Of a stretch of 64,000 bases of DNA, positions 23,341 to 38,941 are shown piece after piece. The stretch's first letter is position 1. Each line of letters starts with the position of its first letter. The position numbers and the translations under genes were made by a program. The stretch spans positions 167,854,083 to 167,918,082 of the forward strand of contig NC_133390.1 in assembly GCF_047511655.1 (NCBI RefSeq). Reading direction: 5' to 3'. The notes below the pieces were generated by a model. That model did no database searches, had not been told where the DNA came from, and saw only the letters and a program-made list of their open reading frames with translations. The stretch is from Castor canadensis. Lineage: Eukaryota; Chordata; Mammalia; Rodentia; Castoridae.

Positions 23341-23789
23341 TTTTACCCCACTGCTGGATTGACTCTTAAATATGATCCAATCTACAGGTTCAAAACCTTC
23401 AGATGCTCTTGGCAATTCTTTGAAGTGCAGGTTTCTGGGCTTTCTCACAGAGATGGCAGTTTACCTGATGGGAGGGCCACATTGAAACAATTCCCCATCC
23501 CAAGTGACTTTAATGGAGGTTTTTGGCAACAGCATTTTCAGAGATAGTAATCAGTTAAACCACCCCCATTTTTTTTTAATAGGACATTGATCTGACACCC
23601 AGATCAGTCTCTCCTCTTTGCCCCCTCCCTCCACACTAAGCTTCTTATGAGGACCAGTTGAACTTTTCCTGGCCTAACCTTAGACTTCACATAGCATCAT
23701 TTTTGTTTTATTCAATTGGTCAACATGGAGCTTGCTTAGATTCAAAAAGAGGGGACATAGATCCACCTAAGGTGAAAAGCACGTGTAAG

Positions 23790-24545
23790 AATTTTGGGAG
23801 CGTGCTTTGAAACTGTCGCAGCAGCCAGTCTTCCCTCCTTCACCATCCTTTCTTCTCCCCTCTTCTCTAACTCCCCTTTCCTTCTCTATCTCCTCAATTT
23901 GTGCCTCTCCTGTAATTTTCTATTTGGAGTTTCTGTACCATACTGTGGAACTGTGTCCTTATTGTGACCCCAGAACACAAGTACATGGGCACTTCAGTGG
24001 TGGACTTGCCATGAAGAAAGTGGAGCTGAGGCCTCAGGATCCCTCACTTGAGCAGGCCCTTTAAGATTCCGAGAATGGACCTCGGATGTGCTCCATGTCA
24101 AAGGATGAGTAATAGCTGACAGTAAGATATTCTGGCCATAACCAGCCAAGCCGCCTTCCTTTCCACTCTGACTTCCCATCACACTCCTCCTGGGTCAGGT
24201 GGTATTGAAATGGCTCCAGCACTTTTGGCAGGCAGACAGAAGGAAGCTGAGTTGAGTTGGGGATATATTTATTTGGAGCTCCTGAGATATATTTGGGTTG
24301 TTCCCTGCCATTTCTGTGTATAGGAAGTTGCTGCTGGATGTCTTGGTGTGGCAATGGCTACAAGCACTACTGCTGTTGTCTACTGTGCCAGTTCCCTTGA
24401 CATCATGACCCGAAGGCCTGGGCTGTAGGTTGCATGGTAGTTTGCATGTGCCAAGCCCTAGAAGTATGTCGCGGGGTGGAGGAGAATCAAGTTTTTAAAT
24501 CTATTCAGGCAGGAAAACAAGTCTCTGGAAAACTCTTCCAAATAT
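23790..24545. other. Unassigned block strongly conserved between units A and B
   Basis: Nearly identical to ~55880-56640 and unchanged over roughly 24005-24240, while flanks on both sides are clearly more diverged. Open frames on both strands (for example 24354-24061 minus) show no domain I recognise. It could be a processed pseudogene, a conversion tract or a regulatory element. Confidence 0.4.
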
Positions 24546-24569
24546 CAAATAGGCAAAATGATAAATACA

Positions 24570-24662
24570 ACATTAGTTTTTTATTTTTGTGGTGCTGGGA
24601 ATTGAACCCAGGGGCTCAGGAATTTCTTAGGCAAGTATTCTATCAGGGAGCCCCACCCACAA
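24570..24662 (-). repeat. ID-type SINE at the A/B divergence point
   Basis: 'tgtggtgctgggaattgaac' and 'aggcaagtattctatcag' read as a minus ID SINE. Unit B loses collinearity just before it. Confidence 0.6.
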
Positions 24663-25380
24663 CCTGAGAAAAATCAGTTCTTAAGGAAGCCTTTTCAATT
24701 CTTTTATCAGAAGTTTTTTTCATTAGCAACAATATCCTTAATAATTCAATATGTAAAATTTTAATTGTGTCATGAATATCTTCTTTTTGTTTGGAACCAT
24801 ACAGCAGAGAATTTATTAAAACACCTGTGTTTTGGGTATGCAAATCTATGAACAAACTACAAACATTGAGCACGGTATTGCATTCAGGAATGTACTTTGG
24901 GCACCCCAACTCTAATCAAACTATAATAATAGCAACAATTTCTTCATTCATGTTAGACAAAGGACTGAATTATCTTTCCATAAAAATTAGATTTACAGAA
25001 CTGATGTCATAAATGTAAAACACTAAAATTGATTTCTATGGATTTGTGCGATTTGTGGCAGTTGTCTACTTTTTAAAGTTTGCAGTTGGATGTGAATTCC
25101 TTTCTTATTTTAAATAATACTCTCTTTTGCCTTTTGTTGCATTGGGTTTTTAAAGGAGCCTGTGGTTTGTAAGGTTTAGATCATACAAAACCTGGATGTG
25201 CTCTAAGCATCTTATGACAATTTGCCAAGGTGCAGGGTCACCAGAGTTCTCAATTTTCATACTCCCCTACCCTTCTTTTGTCATTATTTGGAAACCCAGT
25301 GACCTCTTCTCTGGAAACCGCATATAGGGAGATGTGAGTATCTTCACACAGCCGGTGTAAATTATTCAGACTCAGAGATA
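24663..25380. other. AT-rich intergenic sequence downstream of WFDC6-like gene
   Basis: No exon or recognisable young repeat. The stretch ends at the 3' end of the WFDC6-like transcript. Confidence 0.4.
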
Positions 25381-25676
25381 TCAGACCTCACAGAGCACTT
25401 TATTAGGAGTCACCAGAGGTTTCGGAGGGATGAAGAGGGACCCTGAATATTGAAGAGATAACAGCCTCACGCTGAGAAAGAGTCAAAGGGTGGACACTAT
25501 GTTTGAAGAGAAGCTGAACTGGAGAATGGGGGTAAGCAAATCCCTGGATTCCATTACTGAAACGGTCACGTCTCAGTGGCTGGCATATGACCTTGGAAGC
25601 CAATATGGAACATCAGTCACGCACATGGAGAGTCCTGTGTTACGAGCCAAATCCTGGAGGTGGTGCCAGCTCCACC

Positions 25677-25699
<23 letters not shown>
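25381..25699 (-). CDS. WFDC6: WFDC6-like exon 4: C-terminal tail and 3'UTR
   Basis: Acceptor ctattttacag, then seven codons (YSSSWIG) and TAG at 25679-25677, then 3'UTR to the AATAAA at 25404-25399. It is homologous to the EPPIN-like last exon at ~32885-33196. Confidence 0.75.
25399..25404 (-). promoter_or_regulatory. Poly(A) signal of WFDC6-like gene
   Basis: AATAAA on minus, about 273 bases downstream of the stop at 25679-25677 and followed by a GTGCTCTGTG stretch. Cleavage is expected at ~25380-25385. Confidence 0.65.
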
Positions 25700-30313
<4,614 letters not shown>

Positions 30314-31175
30314 TTTAGGAATCAGTATCCTGAGTGGTGGCATCAAAACCAGGAGCAGCTGCTCAGCAGCTCTTGCATCTGCACTGTGGCTGCCCTGGGC
30401 CAACACTTCAGGAGATGACTTTGGTCACAAGCCAGCCGTGCTCTCTCTGCTGGGGAACACCAAGTCCCTAAGGCCATCAGTAGGACTATCTGGAACCTAC
30501 ACTGCTGACCCTGGAGGAAGGGGCTCTCAACAGGCTGCTCGTTTTCTAAGGCTCTCTGGTCTACCAGGGAGAAGGGTGCACTTGGCTTGGGTGTTCAAGA
30601 CCCCTCTGCAGAAGGGATGTTTCACAGCCTGCCTTTTCCCAGGGGCAGTTTGGAGATCAAGAGTATCCTAGTTCTCATCTTTCTGATTTCCCTCTTCTCC
30701 TGGCATGTCTATTTTTCTGTTTTATTTTTCTCACTCTTTGGTTTTCTCTTCTCTGCACCTCTGTATGTCTTTGAACTGTACCTGGTTTCTTTCTCTCTCT
30801 CTCTCTCTCTCGTTCTTCACATTTCACTTCCCTTCTTTCTTCTCTCTATTTTCTTTGGTTCACCCCTTTTCTTTATTCATTTTCAGAGAGTAAAGAAACT
30901 GTCAGGAGTGGGGTTTGTGGAGGAAACAGATTGAACCAAGGTTGTAATCAGTCTTCAGAGTGTCTGGCAAGGTCATGGTCTTTTGAAGCAGGAAAGAATA
31001 CTAGAGCTGAAAGAGAGCTTCTATCATCAGGTACAATTTAGCACAGGCAATGTAGGAAAGAAATAGTACAGTTTGCTATGGCTTCAGAATCAGCTGTAGC
31101 AGTGTGGTCTATTTTCCACCAATTGCCCCTGAATTTTTCCACCAAGGTAAGTCTTGAACTATTGGTAAGAGAGTA

Positions 31176-31402
31176 CAGCAGAGTGCCGGTGGCTCACGCC
31201 TGTATCCTAGCTGCTTGGGAGGCTGAGATCAGGAGAATCAAGGTTTGAGGCCAGATGAGGCAAATAGTTTAAGATACCCATCTCCAAAATACAAAGGCAA
31301 AATAGCCTGGAGATGTGGCTCAAATGGAGATGCCCTGTTTTGCATGGGCAAAACCCCGAATTCAAACTCCAGTCAGAGAGAGAGAGAAAGAGAAAGAGAG
31401 AG
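31176..31402 (+). repeat. B1-ID dimer SINE with (GA)n tail
   Basis: B1 part 'ggtggctcacgcctgtatcc', ID part 'gcctggagatgtggctcaaa', followed by a GAGAGA/AAAG tail. Confidence 0.75.
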
Positions 31403-31594
31403 AAGACACATGTGGGATTCTGAGCAATGCAAGGGTAGACTGTAGTAGGGATTGCATGTCACACCCACCCCAGTGAACTTGGCTCACCTCTGATTTCACT
31501 GTAACTGTTTCAAGAAACAGTTTCAGGACACATTTTATCTTGAATCCATTGTTTAAAATGGAGGTAGAATTTACATCATACAGAATCAACCATT

Positions 31595-31710
31595 TTTCAG
31601 GACTTGGTGGTATGAGCCTATATTCCCAGCACTTGGGAGACTGAGGCTGATATGAGTTCAAGGTCAGCCTGTGCTACCGAGCAAGACCTTGCCTCAAAAA
31701 ACAAATTAAA
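31595..31710 (+). repeat. B1-type SINE
   Basis: 'cccagcacttgggagactga' and 'ttcaaggtcagcctgtgcta' are B1/7SL-type words, followed by an A-rich tail. Confidence 0.75.
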
Positions 31711-32264
31711 AAAATCATCATTTTAAGGTAAATAACTCAGTGATTTTTTAAGACATTCACAGGGGTGTACAATTATACCTCTATTAGTTATAAAACATTT
31801 TTATTACTCCAAATGAAAACCCAACACCCATTAGCAGTCACAGCCTGGCCATCCTTAAGCCACTCCAACCCCTGACAACTACTAATCCACTTTCTGTGAC
31901 TATAGATTCACCTATTCTGTGTTTCATATGAATGGAATCACACAGTGTCCATTTTTGAGCTTCATTCACAGAATAGCTTGTATCGCTGCATTGTTTCTAT
32001 TTATGGAGGAATAACATCCAGCGCACATGCATAGCCTCCCATGCGAACAGAGTCCCTAGCACCCGGCTGTGGGTTTTTTTCTGATTTCCCAGGGGCTTGC
32101 TCAGCTTGTTCATGGAACAGTCAGAAAGAGTGGGGGATTTATGGCCCAGGCTTTTGGTGGAGGATGGGAATCACTGGATCGATACCTCAACATCCCCAGC
32201 AAGGGAGACAATGAAGAAAATTTGAAGATGTGTTTTCCATGGCTCATTGTTGATCCCCCCCTCC

Positions 32265-32590
32265 CTTCTTTCTTTTCTTTTCTTTTATGGCAGTGCTATT
32301 TGAACTCAGGGCCTCCTGGTTGTTAGGCACTCTCTGCACTTGAGCAACACCCTCAGCCCTCCTTTGTTTTCTTTAGTTATTTTTCAGGGAGGGTCTTGTG
32401 TTTTTGCCTGGGGCTGGCCTCAGACCATGATCCTCCTACCCACAGCCTCCTGTGTAGTTGGGATCACAGGGGGCACTTCACTATACCCAGCCTACTGATT
32501 GAGATGGGGCATTACTAATTTTTTGCACAGGCCAACCTCAAAATGCAATCCTCCTGAGCTTTGCCTCCAAAGTAGCTGGACTCTTCTTTT
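32265..32590 (-). repeat. B1-ID dimer plus an extra B1-like half, minus
   Basis: 'tatttgaactcagggcctcc', then 'ggctggcctcagaccatgat', then a second B1 half 'gccaacctcaaaatgcaatc'. The same arrangement is seen at ~20540-20845. Confidence 0.6.
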
Positions 32591-32884
32591 CCTGAATCAC
32601 TTCGTACTTCTTGGAGATCTCCCGTATAAGCAAACTACTTGTACTCACACCCATTGTCAGTTTCTGAGGCATCCACACTAAGGCATCATTCATGGGTCCT
32701 TGCTTTAAGAGTTTTACCAGCTTTTGAAGAAATAGAGGAGGTTAACAATACACCTGAAACTCTCATCTCTCAAGGTTCTGATTGTCTTCACTCCCTTAAA
32801 TGGTGTCATGGGAAGTTTCAATGATGCCTGATTCTCTGCAAAGTGTAAAATGTCAAACAGTTATGAGTTACACAGACTCCAAGC

Positions 32885-33196
32885 ACAGGACTAAACCAAG
32901 TACTTTACTGAGAAAAGCTAGGAGCTACACAGGGATAAACAGGGAGCTTTGGATGTTGGAGGTGAAGGGGTGAGGCACAGATATGGATGGGATCCAAATG
33001 GAAGGCATTAGTCATGGAAGGAGGTAGAGATGGAGGAAGGGGAGGAGTGCACTGCTGGGAAGAGACAAGGTCTTGGAGTGCTGACAGTGCAACAATGGAA
33101 GCCAACCTGGAACATCCGGCAGGTACACAGAGCTGGGAACAGGAGCCAAGCTTGATGGTCATTCTAGTGTATCCCTCATCCTTCAGGAAAAGGAGC
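32885..33196 (-). pseudogene. EPPIN: EPPIN-like last exon (tail and 3'UTR)
   Basis: Acceptor ttctcaacag, a short frame ending at TGA within five codons, and a variant AGTAAA at 32909-32904. Aligns with the WFDC6-like exon 4. Confidence 0.6.
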
Positions 33197-33699
33197 CTGT
33201 TGAGAATGAAGGTATAAATGTGGCTGAGCATCCTGGGCTGAGCTTACCTGTGGAGGTAGAAGCTCTGTTTATCCATCACAGGAGGAGATGAAAAGTGGAT
33301 CTGCTCTTTAAAGGAGAAAAAAATGAGTGAAATTGGATATTGGCAAAGAGGTCTGGGAGGACATTGATGGCTAGGAATGGTTGGCTGATCAAGGTGTCCA
33401 GTGCTAGGCTGCACGTTCTGTGATCCTTCTGCAGTTGGTCTCTGAGATCTCACCACGTCTGCGTTCTCCTTTGACTCCTCCCAAGCCCCCTCACTCTTGC
33501 TAGCTTTGATTCACCTCTATGTCCCTTTTTAGGGCATCCTCAGTGCCCTAAAAAGCCAGTCTCCCCTCTGCAAGGTGCAGTTTTGCCTCCTGATTGGAGC
33601 TTGTTCTGTTAGCAGTAAATCTGTCAAGCTGTCTTGGATTGAGCCAGTCAACACCTAGATGACTTGGTGGGAATGGGAGGCTGGGGCCCCAAGACTCAC

Positions 33700-33779
33700 A
33701 TCTTTTTCAGCAGGCATTCTGGTTGATGGTTTTGGTTTGGAAGTTGTTGTTTCCCTGGCAGCCACCATAGATGAAGTTG
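33700..33779 (-). pseudogene. EPPIN: EPPIN-like Kunitz exon, 3' half only
   Basis: Reads [20 protein letters not shown] and then A-C-stop. One asparagine codon is deleted and the expected cysteine after T-I is asparagine. The GTGAGT donor survives. The missing 5' half is still present in the unit B copy at 56687-56853. Confidence 0.85.
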
Positions 33780-36314
33780 AGACCCCTGAGTGAGTGTCTG
33801 CATCTCTAGAGACAGGGTTGTTTGAGATAATACATTTGCTTTTCTTTCTTTCTTTATAACAATACTAGGGATTGAGCCAGGCCTTTGAGCACACAAGGCA
33901 AGGGCTGTAGTCCTGACCTACACCCCAGCCTGCAGATGTAAGTAGTTAAAAGGGGTACATTTGGACAGAGAAATTTGAGCAGAGACCCAGGGAGAATGTC
34001 ATGTGGACATGAAGATGCATCTACAAGTCAAGGAATGCCAAAGATCACAGCACACCTGTAGAAGTGCATAAAGAGGCGTGGAACACATTTCTCCCTCATC
34101 CTAAGAAGGAACCATCCCTGCTGACACCTTTGTCTCAGCTTTTTAACCTATAGCACTTCAGGACAATACATGACAGCTGTTATAACCACCAATCTGTGGT
34201 ACTCTGTTCCAGCAACTCTAGCAAACCCATATTGGTCTAAGTAAATGTTTAGTTCCATGAAGGTGAATCTCACAGGTAAATGAGGAAGTTTTGTTGATTT
34301 CAACCTCGTCCTAGCTCACCTCTCTGCCAAGCTCCTTAAGCCTCAGAGAATCACATCTCTGACTGATCCTTCTGCCTCAGGTCCTGACCCCTCTAGTCAA
34401 TCATTCATGCAGTAGAAGGATCTGAGAGCTAAGCTGACCATGCGACTCTACAGATAAGACCTACCTGGATTTCACAACAAGGTCCTCCCAAGACTCACAG
34501 GGCTGTCACCCTCTGGCTTCCTCTGGGGCTCTGACCTCTTCTCCTGCCACAGTAAGCCACACGCTACAGCAACATTCAACACAGCATGCTAGCCACACCT
34601 CCATGCCTTGCACTGTAGCAGTCCTGCTCTTCCTTCAAAGTTTTTCTTGCGCACCAACTCCTTTGAGATTCTGGATCCCACAGCGCCACAGGTGCCTGAC
34701 CCAGGCCTCATCTCTCTGCTTTGCTTCTGTCTTGTGTACATTTATCATTTGCTTTAAGTCTTCAGTTCCTGAGACTGTGAGTCTCCAGAGTGCAGGAATT
34801 GTGTCTGAGTTCATCTTGGGCTTCCAACTCCTGGCACAGTATAGGACTTTACGGAATGCTGAGGCAAAATAAAATGTGAATTGGCCTGAACTTAGTAAAC
34901 CACTGCTTTCAGGGACCAGGAAAAGGTATCATCTCTTCAGTTCTGAAGCTCTCAATTAAGAAAAGCAAATAATTTAACCATATAGGTATCAGATGGCATC
35001 TCTCTAAGTACTTCATGAGCACCAATCTATTTGATCCTCAGTATAACTTTTAACACTGGTCCTTTCCTATTGCTGAATTTTGTTGTTCTTAATTTTGTTT
35101 TTATTTTGTTTTTTTGAGACAGGATCTTATCCCATAGCCCAATCTGACCTTGAACTTGTGATCCCCCTGCCCCAGCCTCCTGCTTGTTGATCTTACAGGT
35201 GTGTGCTACCATGCCAGGCTAACACTGGTCCTTTTATATCTGAGAGGAAACTGAGGTATGCAAGGGAAAGTTGTTAATTTGCTCAAGCGTTTAAAAACAC
35301 TGGTAAAACTGGAACTCAAATTTGAACTCAGGACAACTGAGTTTAGAATTCCTCTTGTGCGGACATAGGAATGAATGGCTGTCACCCTCTTGCCTGCCTA
35401 CTCTCCTCCATTGTAAAGTCCTAGGTACTCCCTAAATACCTTTCAAACTATCCCATTCTTGCCCATCCCTCAGCTACATCTCTAGTTGAAGCTACCTGTC
35501 CTTTCATCCTGAAGTCCTTTAAGATACTCTGTTCCTTCTATTTCCCTCTCGCACATTGGAGGCAAAGTAGAATCCTGGTTGTGTCACTGCCAGACCTCAA
35601 TGGATTTCCATAGTTTTTAAGAGATTGAGATGAGACTTTCTTGTCTGACCCAGGCCTGAACTGTTTGATCCTTACCCACCAGGGATCTTCCCTGACCACA
35701 CTCATGCCCACTCTGCAATCTGGGCTCCCTGGACCCACCCCCGAGCCTCGTGCCTGTGCCTGGTGAGCCCTTCCACCTTCCTTCCCCTCACATTACCCTC
35801 CATTCTGACCCCGTCCAGCTTTGCTTTCCCAGGGAAGCCCTTCCCAGTGTCCCTCACCACGGTGAGCAAGTCAAATCAAGTTATGGGTGCTATGGTTTGG
35901 ATGTGGCTTAAGTGTACCATCCCCAAGGTTCGTGGATTGGTGTCTTGGTCCCCAGAGTAGCAGCACCCTTAAGAGGTAAGAGGTAGATCCTTATGTCAGC
36001 TCGGGATGTGCCCTCAGAAGGGATCATGGGTCCCCAGACTCTGTTCTGTATTTCTCTTATAGGACTCAGAAAATCATGAGTGAAAGTAGCCAATAAACCA
36101 GCTGATTCAACCCCACTCCTGTAAGCATCACTTGTCTGGGGAAACAGGCCCAGGCATGACCTGATTGGATAAGACCATTGTTAATGTCACACAGTATTAG
36201 AGCAGCAATGAACCTAAATCCCAGGTCTCCCAAGTCACGAAGTCTTGATTCAGGGACAATGACAGCTCAGCTGGGCACAAGAGGACTTAGTTATTCAGGG
36301 GCTCTGAACCTTAC
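33780..36314 (-). other. EPPIN-like intron sequence
   Basis: An ID SINE relic (~33835-33935, minus) and L2-like sequence (~34600-34880) are present. A MIR (~34990-35345) is interrupted by a minus B1 (~35095-35220). An MaLR-like LTR relic lies at ~35889-36115. Bases up to ~34170 recur in unit B to 57405. Confidence 0.5.
35889..36115 (+). repeat. MaLR-like LTR relic
   Basis: Starts 'gctatggtttggatgtggct' and includes 'gtccccagagtagcagcacc' and 'ccaataaaccagctgattc'. It is an old solo LTR without internal genes. Confidence 0.45.
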
Positions 36315-36446
36315 CTTGTTGGAAGTCTAAACATTTTTTTCCACAGCTGAAATTGCAACACTTCTTCTTGTCCTGGCACTGTCTATCCTTCCTACACAGG
36401 TCCCTTTCCTTAAATTCACAGTACTCTCGAATTCTGAGTTATCTCC
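36315..36446 (-). pseudogene. EPPIN: EPPIN-like WAP exon with stop at cysteine 1
   Basis: 132 bases, the same size as the WFDC6-like WAP exon. The acceptor ttccctag and donor GTAAGG are intact. Aligned codons run AGA-TAA-CTC-AGA-ATT where the family has R-C-P-K-I. The remaining seven cysteines are intact. Confidence 0.85.
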
Positions 36447-37400
36447 CTAGGGAAGGAGCAGTCCCTTCTCCATGGAAGAAGGGCACCCCTAGACTCAGGG
36501 ACCCCAGGAAGGTCAAGGTGCATGAAACTCGATGTGCCTGTGTCCTCCCTCATGTGGCCCTGGGGAACACAAAGGGGTCACTGAGGTGTGGCCAAGGGGG
36601 AAGAGGTCCCCACCCTGGCTGGACTCGATTCTGTGGTGCATGACGGGCTTCCGGGCACGCACAGCAGGACATTGTTCCGGGCAGCCTGGGGATCCAGGGC
36701 GCAGCTTCCTTCCCAGGTGAGCTGAAGACCGCGGGGAATCCCGTGCTGCTCTCCGAGCTGCCTCTCAAGGCCTAAGCGCTCAGGCTACTCAGAGTCCCTC
36801 CCTTGCAGGAGAGCCTGGCCTGGTAGGACAACTCAGATTCCTACCCGCCCTGGCCGCAAAGGACTTTGCAGATTTAGAGAAAGCCTTAAGTCTGTAGAAG
36901 TGAGCAGCAGAGAATGACTTGTTCTTGCCCAAGGTCACACCGCCATCCCGTGGCTGGCTGAGGTTCTGTTTTACACTTTGCCACTTACTGGCTAAATGGT
37001 TTGAAGAAAGTCAGGATCCCTCTCTGGGCACCTCATCCTCCCTTGTTATCTTTAAAACTGTCTCTCTCACCATGAGGATGGAGAGAGCTGGAGGCACCCT
37101 CAGGGGCTTGCTGGAGGTCAAGTCCACCTGGCTGTGGACTCTGATCAGGGAAGGAAAGGGTCTTAGGTGGAATCCAATTGAGGATGAGAGGCAGGGATAA
37201 TGGGGAGGGGTGTGAGAGACCAGAGTACTGGTTCATTCAGAATACTGCCTGCCATTTTCCTCTTTGTTGTTTCCTCCAAAGAAGCCAGCAAGGGGCTGGG
37301 AGTGTCTGTAATGACCAGATACCAGGAGTAGGGAGTTGGGAAGTGGAGAGAGGACTTGCCCATCAGGAGCAGCTTCTGGGTGTAGAGGACCCTAAATGTG
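36447..37400. other. Junction region between EPPIN remnant and unit B; possible decayed WFDC2 exon 2
   Basis: GC-richer than its surroundings around 36590-36870, with several CpGs. A GTGAGC donor-like site at 36717 is preceded by weakly WFDC2-exon-2-like sequence, but no WAP frame or cysteine pattern survives. No EPPIN signal-peptide exon was found on minus. The point where unit A sequence begins again is at or before 37401. Confidence 0.3.
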
Positions 37401-38794
37401 GACCTGAAAGAAAAGGACCAGAAGCAAGATGAAGCTGGAGAGAGAAAACCAGAGGCAGACTGACAGACAGGACAGGGGAGGGACAAAAGGAGTCAGCACT
37501 GTCAGGTGGATGAAGTTCGTTCCTTGTCTCAGATGGACAGATTGAGGCAGGAAAGGGGACAGGCCAGAAGTTCCCTGAACCAGGGCCTAGCTTGAAGGTT
37601 TGACTCCTTGCTCTGCTGTTTCCTGGGTGTGCACTGCTGCACTGGTTGCTTTATCTCTGGGAACCTTTGCTTTCTTGTCTGCAAAGTGGGAATGGTACTC
37701 GCAAGCTTGAGGATTGACATGAGGGCTAAGTGAAATGGTATGTGGGAAGTGTCTCTTTAGTCTGTTAGTAAACAGCTCCGTTTCTCCCCAGGAGCTTCTG
37801 CCTTTCTCAAGGCAAGGGATTTCTTTCCACAGGAAGTTAGAACTCTGTCAGTCATTCTCATGGTCCTTTGCAGCTAATCCAGTTCTCCGCCTCTGTTTTG
37901 ATTTCACTGAGCCTGGCTTCGCTCTCCCCAGAAAGTGGAGCATGGTGTGTGTCTGTGCGTGCGTCCGTGCATGTGTGTCTGTGTTGGTGAAGGGGCGTGG
38001 TTTTGATCTGTGCATGAGTGTGCATGGGGGGTGAGCATGTCTGGAGGGCCATGGTGCTGAGTAGCTGGGGGCGAGCCTACAGGAGTGAGTGAAGGCAGTA
38101 TTTTGAGTCTGTAACCCCTCACACGTACAATGCCCTTTAGAGTACACGAAGCAGCATAGTACTTGGTGTCCAGTGCACAGATTTTGGAATCAAATTTCTT
38201 GCCATTCCAATCTTGCCTCCATCCTGATGGCCTTAGACAAAGTACTTAACCTGTCAGTGCCTCAGTTTCCTCCTCTGTGACATGAGCAAATATTAACAGA
38301 CCCCTCTCCTATTTTAAGGTCATTGGGAGAATTAGATGAGCGCTTAGAATAACACTTGAACCATAGCAGGAGCTAAGTAAGGGTTCACTGCTAGCTACAA
38401 CTGCTCATTATAACTACGAGGTAATTTGCTCTTTGGGGAAGAAATAATAGATGTCTGTTTCCATTGCTTTTGCAACAACCCCATGATGTCAGGTGACATT
38501 AATTCTATGTGACATTGGCATCTGAAGACTATCAGGATCTGGGAAGTTTCTGACCCTAGGCCATAATGTTAGAAAATGGCAGAGCTGGGACTCAAACTGA
38601 GGTCTTATGACTCCAAAGCCATCTGGGAGCAGGAGAGGAGGAATTTGCAGACAATCTTTTCAGGACTCCTGAGAGAAGCTCAGTCAGGCAGCTTAGCTGG
38701 TGGGAAACCAGCTGAGGGTAGTGGGAGGTCATGATTTGCATTCCAGCTCCCTGCATATCCTCAGTCTATCTCCTCTACTCCTTTTTCTACCCAG

Positions 38795-38941
38795 AAAAGG
38801 CAGGTACCTGCCCCAGTGTGGACTTTCTCCAGCTTGGCATTTGTGAGGATCAGTGTGAGATGGACAGACAGTGTCCTGGCAAGATGAAATGCTGCCACAA
38901 TGGCTCTGGAAAAGTGTCCTGTGTTATACCCAACTTCTGAG
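38795..38941 (+). CDS. WFDC2: WFDC2 C-terminal WAP domain exon, copy B (cysteine 7 lost)
   Basis: Same frame, phase-1 acceptor (tctacccag), TGA (38938-38940) and GTAGGT donor as copy A. Changes include a leucine for proline in the VDF(P/L)QLG region, MDRQC for MDSQC and KCCHNGSGK for KCCRNGCGK. The last change replaces the seventh WAP cysteine with serine, so one of the four core disulfides cannot form. The splice sites are intact, so the exon could still be included in a transcript. It may be decaying or may have relaxed function. Confidence 0.8.

Larger units (their letters stand above)
1..24560. repeat. Segmental duplication unit A (WFDC2 3' end, SPINT3-like gene, spacer)
   Basis: First copy of a tandemly repeated locus module. 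Bases from 1 onward recur from 37401 onward with the same gene order, and a shorter part recurs from ~57406. The unit is clipped by the window start, so its true left edge is unseen. Collinearity with unit B stops near 24555, where B jumps to sequence matching ~33695. Unit A alone carries the L1 at 12097-16752 and a stretch at ~18230-19950 that is missing from B. Identity to B is uneven: almost perfect over 1-1260, 3580-4090 and 23800-24540, and visibly lower elsewhere. Confidence 0.93.
30314..32880. other. Spacer between WFDC6-like gene and EPPIN-like pseudogene
   Basis: Repeat-rich: a CT run (30790-30811), a plus B1-ID dimer with GA tail (~31176-31402), a plus B1 (~31595-31705), an antisense L1 relic (~31740-32030) and minus SINE parts (~32270-32590). 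No TATA box was recognised next to the WFDC6-like start. Confidence 0.5.
32885..36446 (-). pseudogene. EPPIN: EPPIN-like gene remnant, broken, exons 2-4 only
   Basis: Minus-strand order: WAP exon 36446-36315, partial Kunitz exon ~33779-33700, last exon 33196 to ~32885 with an AGTAAA at 32909-32904. WAP words CEFKERDLC, DRQCQDKKKCC and SCGKKCLD follow human EPPIN closely, more so than the WFDC6-like neighbour. Disruptions: TAA replaces the first WAP cysteine codon. About 245 bases covering the first half of the Kunitz exon are deleted. A Kunitz cysteine near the C-terminus is asparagine, and TGA directly follows the last cysteine. No exon 1 is recognised before the duplication junction near 37401. 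Whether a working EPPIN exists beyond the window is unknown. Confidence 0.8.

Noticed and set aside
24061-24354. 97-residue minus frame inside the conserved A/B block
   Set aside because: Not listed as a gene because no family, signal peptide or splice context is visible. The block itself is kept as a finding.
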